DNA from: Chromatiales bacterium
Lineage (GTDB): Bacteria > Pseudomonadota > Gammaproteobacteria > Steroidobacterales > GCA-2729495
Reading direction: 5' to 3'
Assembly: GCA_016789885.1 (NCBI GenBank)
Contig: JAEUPZ010000006.1
Span: 62,001 to 126,000 of the forward strand
DNA: 64,000 nucleotides
The notes under the pieces: generated by a model
What the model saw: only the letters and a program-made list of their open reading frames with translations
Database searches by the model: none
What the model was told of the DNA's origin: nothing
Shown here: positions 15,953 through 23,593 of the stretch, one piece after another
Position numbering within the stretch: the stretch's first letter is position 1
Layout of the letters: every line of letters begins with the position of its first letter
Program-made: the position numbers and the translations under genes

Positions 15953-17460
15953 GGGCAGCGGCCAGCGCGCACGCGCCGGACCTGCCGGTCCAGGGCATCG
16001 TCGCTACGGCCCCGGCCGTCAGCGACGACCGCAGGACGCTGACCCACGGCGACCTCGCCGGTGCGGCGGCCGACGAGGCCCGCTGGCTTGCGGCCGTGGG
16101 CGTCGAGCGCGCGGGGCTGCTCACGGACAATGGCTGCGGCTTCGCCATCGCCGACCGCGCGCTGCGGCGGGCCGGCGCCCTCAACGTGCCGCTGCCGCCG
16201 GCCTTCACCGACGCGCAGCTGCGTCACGCACTGGACGACGCGGGGCTCGACGCCCTGCTCACGGACCAGCCCGGCGTCGCCGGTCGCCTCGACTGCGGCC
16301 TGCGGCCGGCCGGTACTGCGCCGGGCAGCGGGCTCTCCCTGTGGCGGCGTCCGGCGCCGCAGCACCGGCCCCTGCTGCCCGCCGGCACCCTCAAGGTGAC
16401 CTACACGTCGGGCAGCACCGGTACGCCGAAGGGCGTCTGCCTGACCACCGCGACCCTCGACGCCGTGGTGGCGTCGGTCAGGACGGTCACGGCACCGCTC
16501 GGCCTCTCGCGGCATCTCGTCCTGCTGCCCCTGGCCACCCTGCTGGCCAACGTCGCCGGGCTCGACGCCACCGTGGCGGCCGGCGGCCTGTGCCTGCTGC
16601 CGTCCAACGCGAACACCGGGCTGCGGCCCGACGGCGCGGACGTGGCGCAGCTCGCCCGGCTCGTCGCGGCCGAAGCCCCCGATTCGCTGATCCTCGTGCC
16701 GGAGCTGCTCAAGGCACTGGTGCTGGCGGCCGAGGCCGGCTGGCAGGCGCCGCGCAGCCTGCGGTTCGTTGCCGTCGGCGGCGCGCGCGTCGCACCGGCG
16801 CTGCTGGAGCGCGCCGACGCCACGGGCCTGCCCGTGTACGAAGGCTATGGCCTCAGCGAGTGCGGCTCGGTGCTGTGCCTGAACACGCCGGAGGCGCGGC
16901 GCGCCGGCAGCGTGGGCCGCCCGCTGCCCCACGCCCGGCTCCACGTCGATGCCAGCGGCCAGATCCGCGTGCAGGCGCCGGCCTTTGCCGGTTACCTCGG
17001 CGCAGCGGCGCCGGACGCCGGCGACCTTGCCACCGGCGACCTCGGCCGCATCGATGCCGACGGCTTCGTCTACGTCGAGGGCCGGGCGAAGAACGTGCTG
17101 ATCACGTCCCTGGGCCGCAACGTCTCGCCGGAGTGGGTCGAGGGCGAGCTGCAGGCGAGCCCGGCCGTGGCCCAGGCCTTCGTCGCGGGCGACGGGCAAC
17201 CGTCCCTCGCCGCCCTGATCGTCCCGCGCGACGCCTCGGTCACCGACGCCGACGTCGCCGCCGGCGTCGGCAGGGCCAACGCCGCGCTGCCGGAGTACGC
17301 GCGCGTCCGGCACTACGTCGTGCTCCGCGAGCCGTTCTCCCGGGCCAACGGCCTGCTGACCGGCAACGGCCGGCCGCGCCGCGAGCGCATCCACGCCCGC
17401 TACGCGGACCTCATCGACCAACTGTACGCAGCGCCCCAGGGCGCCACCACCGGAGCCTGA
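15949..17460 (+). CDS. AMP-binding acyl-CoA/acyl-AMP ligase
   Basis: A 503-aa adenylate-forming enzyme. The P-loop is VTYTSGSTGTPKG, A5 appears as YEGYGLSEC, A7 as TGDLGRID and A8 as GRAKNVLITSLGRNVSPEWVE. It ends just after this region, so the C-terminal lid is short and the usual final lysine motif is only partly visible (NGLLTGNGRPRRERI). It activates a carboxylic acid, by similarity a fatty acid, with ATP. The ATG at 15949 overlaps the previous stop, and the next gene starts two bases after its stop. The annotated carrier could be CoA or a protein thiol. Confidence 0.88.
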   Translation: MRAAASAHAPDLPVQGIVATAPAVSDDRRTLTHGDLAGAAADEARWLAAVGVERAGLLTDNGCGFAIADRALRRAGALNVPLPPAFTDAQLRHALDDAGLDALLTDQPGVAGRLDCGLRPAGTAPGSGLSLWRRPAPQHRPLLPAGTLKVTYTSGSTGTPKGVCLTTATLDAVVASVRTVTAPLGLSRHLVLLPLATLLANVAGLDATVAAGGLCLLPSNANTGLRPDGADVAQLARLVAAEAPDSLILVPELLKALVLAAEAGWQAPRSLRFVAVGGARVAPALLERADATGLPVYEGYGLSECGSVLCLNTPEARRAGSVGRPLPHARLHVDASGQIRVQAPAFAGYLGAAAPDAGDLATGDLGRIDADGFVYVEGRAKNVLITSLGRNVSPEWVEGELQASPAVAQAFVAGDGQPSLAALIVPRDASVTDADVAAGVGRANAALPEYARVRHYVVLREPFSRANGLLTGNGRPRRERIHARYADLIDQLYAAPQGATTGA

Positions 17461-17461
17461 C

Positions 17462-18139
17462 ATGGACGGATCGACCCCTGACTTCCACTCGCAGCTGGCC
17501 GCCGAAACCGCCGATGCCCGCGCCTGGCTGCAGGCGTCACCCCTCGTCGGCGACGCCCTGGCGGGCCGGCTCACCGTCGAGCGCTACCGCGCCTTCCTCA
17601 CCCAGGCCTATCACCACGTGCGGCACACCCTGCCGCTGCTGATGGCCCTCGGCGGCCGCCTGCCCGACCGGCACGCCGACCTGCGCCGCGACGTCGTGCA
17701 CTACTGCGAGGAAGAGGTCGGGCACGAACTGTGGATCCTCGATGACATCCGCGCCGCCGGCGGCGATCCCGAGGCCGCCGCCCGGAGTGCGCCTCACCCC
17801 GCCACCGACGCCATGGTGGCCTGCGCCTGGGACACCGTCATGCGCCGCAACCCGTTGGGCTTCTTCGGCATGGTCTTCGTGCTCGAAGGCACGAGCGTCG
17901 CGCTGGCGCTGCAGGCGGCGGACCGCATCCAGTCGAGCCTCGGGCTGCCGCCCACGGCGTTCCGCTACCTGCGCAGCCACGGGCACCTGGACCAGGACCA
18001 CGTCCAGCACCTGGCCGGCATCCTGAACCGGCTCGACGACCCGGAGGACCGCGAGGCCGTGCGCCGCTGCGCGCGGACCATGTACTGGCTCTACGGCCAG
18101 GTATTCCGCGGCATCGACGCCCCCGCCTTCGCGGGCTGA
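17462..18139 (+). CDS. TenA/heme-oxygenase-like iron-dependent oxidase (HDO family)
   Basis: A 225-aa all-helical protein of the TenA/haem-oxygenase-like superfamily. Candidate metal ligands are well placed: E85-x2-H88 in EEEVGHE, E142 in VLEGTS, and H173, D177 and H180 in SHGHLDQDH. These match the Glu/His/Asp set of non-haem diiron oxidases (HDO family, e.g. UndA, SznF) better than thiamin-salvage TenA, which lacks such a set. It probably binds two irons and oxidises an organic substrate with O2. Its place between an acyl ligase and an SDR suggests a fatty-acyl-derived substrate. It is often database-labelled as a TenA family transcriptional regulator, which is misleading. Confidence 0.8.
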   Translation: MDGSTPDFHSQLAAETADARAWLQASPLVGDALAGRLTVERYRAFLTQAYHHVRHTLPLLMALGGRLPDRHADLRRDVVHYCEEEVGHELWILDDIRAAGGDPEAAARSAPHPATDAMVACAWDTVMRRNPLGFFGMVFVLEGTSVALALQAADRIQSSLGLPPTAFRYLRSHGHLDQDHVQHLAGILNRLDDPEDREAVRRCARTMYWLYGQVFRGIDAPAFAG

Positions 18140-18173
18140 GCGCCACCCGACAGCCCCAGACCCGGAGCAAACC

Positions 18174-19040
18174 ATGGAACTTCGCAACGCCCGCGTCCTC
18201 ATCACCGGCGGCGCCGGCGGCATCGGCAGCGAGATCGCCCGGGCCCTGCTCGGGCAGGGGGCCGCCGTGCTGCTGGCCGACCTCGATGCTGCGGCCCTGG
18301 ACCGCGTCGTCGCGGGACCGCTGGCGGCCCATGCCGACCGCATCGGCACCGTGGCGGGCAACCTCACGGCGCCGGACGGACGCGCCCGCGTCATCGAGGC
18401 AGCGGCCGCCTTCCGCGGCGGCATCAACGTGCTCGTCAACAACGCCGGGGTGAACCACTTCGCGCTCTTCGACGAGCAGTCGCCGGGCGACATCGACCTG
18501 GCGCTGGCGGTCAACGTGGCGGCGCCGCTGCACCTGTGCCGGCTCGCGCTGCCACTGCTGAAGCGCCAGCCCGAGGCGGCGATCCTCAACATGGGCTCGG
18601 TGTTCGGCGAGATCGGCTACCCGGGCTACGCCCTGTACTCGGCCACCAAGTTCGCGACGCGCGGCTTCAGCGAGGCGCTGCGCCGGGAGCTCGCCGGCAC
18701 CAGCGTGCGCGTCCTCTACCTGGCCCCCCGGGCGACGCGGACCCCCATCAACCCCGAGCGCGTCACGCGCATGAACGCCGAGCTCGGCGTCGCCATGGAC
18801 GACCCGTCCGTGGTCGCCGCTGCGGCCTGCCGGGTGCTCGCCGAGGGCACTGCGGAGGCCGTGGTCGGCTGGCCCGAGCGGCTGTATGCACGCCTCAACC
18901 GCGCGCTGCCGCGGCTCGTCGACGGCTCCATCGTCAGGCAGCTGCCGGTGATCGAGCGGTACGCCGTGCGGCAGCCGAACCCCGCCACCCTGCCTGCTTC
19001 CCCGGTGCTGCCGACGGGCAGCGAAAGGACCGCCACATGA
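18174..19040 (+). CDS. SDR family oxidoreductase
   Basis: A 288-aa SDR with TGGAGGIG, NNAGVN, Ser in LNMGSVFG, and YSATK as the catalytic motif. The C-terminal part is longer than in FabG, and the block LAPRATRTPIN is typical of membrane-associated, lipid-active SDRs. It follows the HDO gene by 34 bases, and its stop overlaps the ATG of the TPR gene. It probably reduces or oxidises the product of the preceding enzymes; cofactor preference is not clear (D after the second strand, LLADLDA, suggests NAD(H)). Confidence 0.85.
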   Translation: MELRNARVLITGGAGGIGSEIARALLGQGAAVLLADLDAAALDRVVAGPLAAHADRIGTVAGNLTAPDGRARVIEAAAAFRGGINVLVNNAGVNHFALFDEQSPGDIDLALAVNVAAPLHLCRLALPLLKRQPEAAILNMGSVFGEIGYPGYALYSATKFATRGFSEALRRELAGTSVRVLYLAPRATRTPINPERVTRMNAELGVAMDDPSVVAAAACRVLAEGTAEAVVGWPERLYARLNRALPRLVDGSIVRQLPVIERYAVRQPNPATLPASPVLPTGSERTAT

Positions 19041-19705
19041 TCCGCCAGTCCCGCCGCACGCTGCTCGCCGCACTCCTGCTCGCCCCGCTCCTCGGCTGGG
19101 GACCGGCACGGGCGGCGCCGGCCGACTTCGACGCCGAGCTCCGCGCCATCCAGACGGAGTGGGCCCGCATCAACTACCAGGTGAAGGACGCGGACCGGAA
19201 GGTCGCCGACTTCGAGAAGCTCGCGGCCCGGGCCGCGGCGTTCAGCGCCAGCCACCCGCAGCGCGCCGAGCCGCTGGCCTGGGAGGGCATCGTGCTCAGC
19301 ACCGCCGCCGGCGCCAAGGGCGGCCTCGGGGCCCTCAGCCTGGCGAAGCAGTCGCGCGACCGGCTCGAGGCGTCGCTGAAGATCGACCCGACGGCCCTGC
19401 AGGGCTCGGCCCACACGAGCCTCGGCACGCTCTACCACAAGGTGCCGGGCTTCCCGGTCGGCTTCGGCAGCGACAAGAAGGCCGCCGAGCACCTGCTGAA
19501 GGCGCTGAAGATGAACCCCGACGGCATCGACGCGAACTACTTCTACGCCGAGCTGCTGTTCGATGACGGCCAGTACGCCGAAGCCGTGAAATACCTCGAG
19601 AAGGCCCGGCGCGCGCCGCCCCGGCCCGGCCGCGAGAGCGCCGACGCGGGCCGCCAGCAGGAGATCAGCGCGCTGCTGACACGCGCGAGGGCCAAGGCAG
19701 GCTAA
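19037..19705 (+). CDS. Secreted TPR-repeat protein (TatT-like)
   Basis: A 222-aa protein with an N-terminal signal peptide (RRTLLAALLLAPLLGWGPARA) and helical repeats of TPR type, clearest at about 95-190 (GSAHTSLGTLYHKVPG, DANYFYAELLFDDGQYAEAVKYLEKA). It resembles small periplasmic TPR proteins including TatT of TRAP transporters, but no TRAP genes are nearby. Start overlap with the SDR places it in the same operon; it may scaffold or assist export of the pathway product. Its exact role is unknown. Confidence 0.7.
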   Translation: MIRQSRRTLLAALLLAPLLGWGPARAAPADFDAELRAIQTEWARINYQVKDADRKVADFEKLAARAAAFSASHPQRAEPLAWEGIVLSTAAGAKGGLGALSLAKQSRDRLEASLKIDPTALQGSAHTSLGTLYHKVPGFPVGFGSDKKAAEHLLKALKMNPDGIDANYFYAELLFDDGQYAEAVKYLEKARRAPPRPGRESADAGRQQEISALLTRARAKAG

Positions 19706-19733
19706 CCCGCGGCCCGCGGCCCGCGGCCCGCGG
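19706..19733. repeat. Four tandem copies of CCCGCGG
   Basis: Four perfect 7-base copies directly after the TPR stop codon. The unit contains the palindrome CCGCGG, so the tract can fold on itself on either strand. It could slow or end transcription between the two operons, or be a slippage product. Confidence 0.9.
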
Positions 19734-19750
19734 CGGATGGGAGTACCGGC

Positions 19751-21214
19751 GTGACCAGCCACGCAGCACCCACCGCCCTCGCCCGGCCAGCCGTCGCCCC
19801 CCGCGACCGGCTGCGCTGGGGCTGGGTGCTGCTGGCGGGCCTGCCCGGCGCGTGGGCCCTGGCGGGCCGTCCGCCGCTGCCCCTCGACGAAACGCGCTAT
19901 CTCACCGTCGCGTGGGAGATGTGGCAGCGGCAGGACTGGCTCGTACCGTGGCTCAACGGCGCCCCGTACAGCCACAAGCCGCCGCTGCTCTTCTGGCTGA
20001 TCCACGCCGGCTGGTGGCTCTTCGGCGTCAACGAGTGGTGGCCGCGCCTCATCACCCCGCTGCTGGCCATCGCGAATGCGGGCCTCGCGGCGCAGCTCGC
20101 GCGCGGCCTCTGGCCCGAGTCTCCGGCCGTCGCCGGCATCGTGCCGTGGCTGCTCGCCGGCGCGCTCGGCTGGCTCGTGATGAGCCAGATGCTGCTGTTC
20201 GACATGCTGCTCACGACGTTCGTACTGGCAGCAGCACTGCTGCTGGTCCGTCGGGCCCCGGCCTGGCGGGCGGCGGACTCGCTGGCGCTGGGCGCTCTGC
20301 TCGCCGGCGGCGTGCTGGCCAAGGGACCGATGGTCTTCCTGCAGGTGCTGCTGCCGGCGGCGTGCGCACCGCTGCTGGTGCCGGCGGTGCGTTCGCGCTG
20401 GGCCAGCCTCGCCGTGCCATGGCTCGGGTCGTTGCTGCTGGCCGGGATCGTCGGGCTCGTGCTCGCCGGCCTCTGGGCCCTGCCGGCCGCCGCGGCCGGT
20501 GGGCCCGACTACGCGGCCGCCATCCTCTGGCGGCAGACGGCGGGACGCATGGTCGAGAGCTTCGCCCACGTGCGCCCGTGGTGGTTCTACGGGCTTGCGG
20601 TCCCCGCCATGACGCTGCCCTGGCCGCTCGCCTGGGTGAAGCTGCGCGGCGCGGCGCCAACCCCGGCCGACGCGGGCGACCGGCTGCTGGCGGGCTGGAT
20701 CGCCAGCGTGCTGGCGGCGCTGTCGCTCCTGAGCGGCAAGCAACCGCACTACGCGCTGGCGCTGCTGGTCCCGCTGGCCTTGCTGGCAGCGCGGCGGATC
20801 GCCATGGCCGGACCCGGCGTCGCCGCCCGCGTCCGGCGCATGGCCACCGGCAGCGTGGTCGTCACCCTCGCTGCCGCGAGCATCTGGTTCCGGCTGGCCG
20901 GCGCCGGCTTCGACCTGCGGGCCCCGGCCGCCGCCGTCGCGGCGCTCCAGGCCAGCGGCACCACCATCGCCGTCGTTGGCGGCTACCACGGCCAGCTGGG
21001 CTTCCTGGGCCGGCTGCCCAAGGCCGTCGTCCCGGTCGAGCCGCGCGACACCGCCGCCTGGGCGGCGGCACACCCGGGCGCGACCCTGCTGACCTTCGGC
21101 AACGAACTGCCGGGCGGGTTCCACGCGACCCTCACCGCTTCGTTCCCATACCGGGGCAGGGAACTCCGCTTCTACCAGGCCGGCGCCACCCCTGAAGGAG
21201 CTGCCACGCCATGA
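19751..21214 (+). CDS. ArnT-like lipid-carrier-dependent glycosyltransferase (GT39)
   Basis: A 487-aa polytopic inner-membrane protein with a GT-C fold. The first periplasmic loop has the signature LPLDETRYLTVAWEM with the catalytic acid, followed by YSHKPPLLFWLIH; about 11-12 hydrophobic segments follow. Such enzymes transfer a sugar from an undecaprenyl-phosphate sugar to lipid A, lipids or proteins. GTG at 19751 is the start (upstream GGGAG). Its stop overlaps the GT2 gene, which would make the lipid-linked donor. The acceptor is unknown. Confidence 0.87.
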   Translation: MTSHAAPTALARPAVAPRDRLRWGWVLLAGLPGAWALAGRPPLPLDETRYLTVAWEMWQRQDWLVPWLNGAPYSHKPPLLFWLIHAGWWLFGVNEWWPRLITPLLAIANAGLAAQLARGLWPESPAVAGIVPWLLAGALGWLVMSQMLLFDMLLTTFVLAAALLLVRRAPAWRAADSLALGALLAGGVLAKGPMVFLQVLLPAACAPLLVPAVRSRWASLAVPWLGSLLLAGIVGLVLAGLWALPAAAAGGPDYAAAILWRQTAGRMVESFAHVRPWWFYGLAVPAMTLPWPLAWVKLRGAAPTPADAGDRLLAGWIASVLAALSLLSGKQPHYALALLVPLALLAARRIAMAGPGVAARVRRMATGSVVVTLAAASIWFRLAGAGFDLRAPAAAVAALQASGTTIAVVGGYHGQLGFLGRLPKAVVPVEPRDTAAWAAAHPGATLLTFGNELPGGFHATLTASFPYRGRELRFYQAGATPEGAATP

Positions 21215-22044
21215 GCATCCCACTGTCCATCGTAGTACCGATGCATGACGAGAGCCCCAACGTGCGGCGGCTGGTGCGCGAGGTCGCGACGGCCTTTGCC
21301 GACCTGCCCGGTACGGAACTGCTGATCGTCGACGACGGCAGCACCGACGACACGGCGGCCTTAGTGCAGGCCGCCATGCGTGAGTTCCCGGCACTCCGGC
21401 TGATCCGCCTCGGGCAGCAGTCCGGCCAGAGCACCGCCATCTGGACCGGCGTTCAGGCCGCCGGCGGCACGCTGCTCGGCGTGCTCGACGGCGACCTGCA
21501 GAACGATCCCGCCGACCTGCGCCGGCTGGTGCAGCAGTGGCATGACGAGGGTGACGCAGCCCGCCGGGCCGGACGGCCGGACGACCTCGGCATGCTGATC
21601 GGCGAGCGCACCCGGCGCCGCGACACGGTAGTGCGGCGGCTGTCGTCGCGCATTGCCAACGGCGTCCGCCGGCGGCTGCTCGACGACGGCATCCGCGACA
21701 CGGGCTGCGGACTCAAGCTGCTGGAGCGGCGCGTGTTCCTGCAGCTGCCCTACTTCGACCACATGCACCGGTTCATGCCCGCGCTGGTCCGGCAGGCCGG
21801 CCTCCGGGTCGTGCCCGTGCCGGTCAACCACCGGCCGCGGCACGCTGGCCGCTCGAAGTACGGCATCGGCAACCGGCTGTGGGTCGGTCTGGTGGACCTG
21901 GTGGGCGTGGCCTGGCTCGCGCGCCGCAACCGCCGGACCGCCTGGCGCGAGGTCCTCCGGTCCGAGCCGGTGGCCGTGGGCCCGCCGGATCGCGGGACGC
22001 TGGCGGCGCAGCCAGCGGCGATGGAGGAGGTATCGGTGCCATGA
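21211..22044 (+). CDS. Family 2 glycosyltransferase (polyprenyl-phosphate sugar synthase type)
   Basis: A 277-aa GT2 enzyme of the DPM/ArnC type: SIVVPMHDES at the N-terminus, LIVDDGSTDDT, the acceptor-site block and the DxD motif VLDGDLQNDP. It has no long C-terminal membrane helix pair, unlike ArnC and GtrB, only a moderately hydrophobic end. It probably makes the undecaprenyl-phosphate-linked sugar used by the preceding GT39 enzyme. Both ends overlap the neighbours by four bases (ATGA). Confidence 0.88.
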   Translation: MSIPLSIVVPMHDESPNVRRLVREVATAFADLPGTELLIVDDGSTDDTAALVQAAMREFPALRLIRLGQQSGQSTAIWTGVQAAGGTLLGVLDGDLQNDPADLRRLVQQWHDEGDAARRAGRPDDLGMLIGERTRRRDTVVRRLSSRIANGVRRRLLDDGIRDTGCGLKLLERRVFLQLPYFDHMHRFMPALVRQAGLRVVPVPVNHRPRHAGRSKYGIGNRLWVGLVDLVGVAWLARRNRRTAWREVLRSEPVAVGPPDRGTLAAQPAAMEEVSVP

Positions 22045-22367
22045 ACCTGCTGGCTGCTTTCCCCGACGACCCGGGCCTGGGCTGGATCGCCCTGGGCCTG
22101 GTCGGCCAGGCCCTCTTCACCGGACGCTTCGTCGTCCAGTGGCTCGCCAGCGAGTGGGCCAGGCGCAGCGTCATCCCGCAGGCCTTCTGGTACCTGAGCG
22201 TCGCCGGCGGCGTGATCCTGTTCATCTACGCCTGCGCAAGGCGCGATCCGGTGTTCATGCTGGGCCAGGGCGCGGGCCTCTTCGTCTACGCACGCAACAT
22301 CCACCTGCTCCGGCGCGCCCCCGGTCCGGCGCATCACCCGGCAGGCAAGGGGGCCGCGGCAGACTGA
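22041..22367 (+). CDS. LpxB N-terminal-domain-like membrane protein
   Basis: A 108-aa protein with three membrane segments of the lipid-A-disaccharide-synthase N-terminal domain family (PF07578), related to small flippase-like or accessory proteins rather than to LpxB catalysis. Diagnostic blocks are GQALFTGRFVVQWLASE, PQAFWYLS and GQGAGLFVYARNIHL. In many genomes it is linked to ArnT/GT2 pairs as here and is thought to help handle the lipid-linked sugar. Its start overlaps the GT2 stop. Confidence 0.85.
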   Translation: MNLLAAFPDDPGLGWIALGLVGQALFTGRFVVQWLASEWARRSVIPQAFWYLSVAGGVILFIYACARRDPVFMLGQGAGLFVYARNIHLLRRAPGPAHHPAGKGAAAD

Positions 22368-22477
22368 CCCGACGCCGCCGGTGACGCGGTGGGACATGAA
22401 GGGCCTAGGATCCGCCGCAGCGGCCAGAAGCCGCCCACCTCGACCGGCTGCCGCGGGGTATCTGGACTCTGGGCCTC

Positions 22478-23593
22478 GTGTCGCTGTTCATGGACACGTC
22501 CTCGGAGATGATCCACAGCCTCATGCCGCTGTACCTGACGACGGTGCTGGGTGCCCCCGTCATGCTGGTCGGCCTCATGGAGGGGCTGGCCGAGGCAACG
22601 GCGGCGGCGACGCGCATCTTTCCCGGTGCGCTCGCCGACTGGACCGGCCGGCGCAAGGCGCTCGCCCTGATGGGCTACGGGCTCGCGGCAGCCGTCAAGC
22701 CGGTCTTCCCGCTGGCGGCCAGCGTCGCGTGGGTCACCGGAGCCCGGGTGCTCGACCGGGTCGGCAAGGGTGTTCGTGGCGCACCGCGCGACACGCTGGT
22801 CGCCGAGTTCACACCCCCAGCGCTGCGTGGCGCCGCCTTCGGGCTGCGGCAGGCCCTCGATACCGTCGGGGCCGTGCTGGGCCCGGCGCTGGCGCTCGGC
22901 CTGCTGACGCTCGGCGTGCTCGACCTGCGCGGCGTGCTGTGGCTCGCGGTCGTCCCCGCCGTCGCGGCGGTGGTGGTGCTGGCGCTGGCGGTGCGTGAAC
23001 CGCCGCAGGCCGCCGGCCGCTGCGCTTCCCCCTGCACCGACGGGAGCTGACCCGGCTCGGCGCCAGGCTCTGGGCGGTGGCCGCGGCTGCAGCCATCCTC
23101 GCGCTGGCCCGGATCAGCGAGGCCTTCCTGCTCCTGCAGGCCACGGCCACCGGCCTGTCCACCGCCCGCGTGCTCGCGGCGATGAACATCGACTACGCCG
23201 TGGCTGCCTACCCGGCCGGCGTGCTCGCCGATCGCCACGGCCGGTTCCCCGGTACTGCTGGCGGGCACGGCCAGCCTGATGGCAGCGGGGCTCGTGCTGG
23301 GCCTGCGCCCCGACGTGCCGGGGCTCGTGCTCGGGGTCGCCCTGTGGGGCATCCACATGGCCCTGACCCAGGGCGTGCTCGCGGCGCTCGTCATCGACAC
23401 CTGCCCGCCCGCGCTACGGGGCACCGCGCTGGGCCCCTTTGGCCTCATGACCGCCGGCGCGCTGCTGGCCGGCAGCACCGCGGCTGGCTGGCTGTGGGAC
23501 GCCGTCTCACCCACCGCCGCCTGGCTCGCCGTGGCGGCGGTCGCGGGCACCGCCTTCGCGGGCTTCGCCGTGCTCAGCCGGCCTACCACGTGA
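22478..23593 (+). pseudogene. MFS transporter interrupted by two compensating frameshifts
   Basis: Three frames together make one MFS protein. Frame A (22478-23010) has SLFMDTSSEMIHSLMPLYL and GRRKALALMGY. Frame B (about 23017-23245) has PLRFPLHRRELTRLGARLW to AAYPAGVLADRHGR. Then frame A returns (about 23248-23593) with VLLAGTASLMAAGLVLGLR to the end. The first shift is near 23000-23017, the second in a CCCC run at 23240. They cancel, but frame A alone stops at 23050. Upstream the similarity continues (DRLPRGIWTLGLV) to a stop at 22406 without an ATG, so the start may be GTG 22478 or also damaged. It is either a real pseudogene or the result of two sequencing indels. The family is like MFS genes near metal or biofilm loci; the substrate is unknown. 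Confidence 0.75.

Noticed and set aside
18716..21394. An 892-codon minus-strand open frame across the SDR, TPR and GT39 genes
   Set aside because: No domain pattern, low-complexity content, and it covers three well-supported genes on the other strand.
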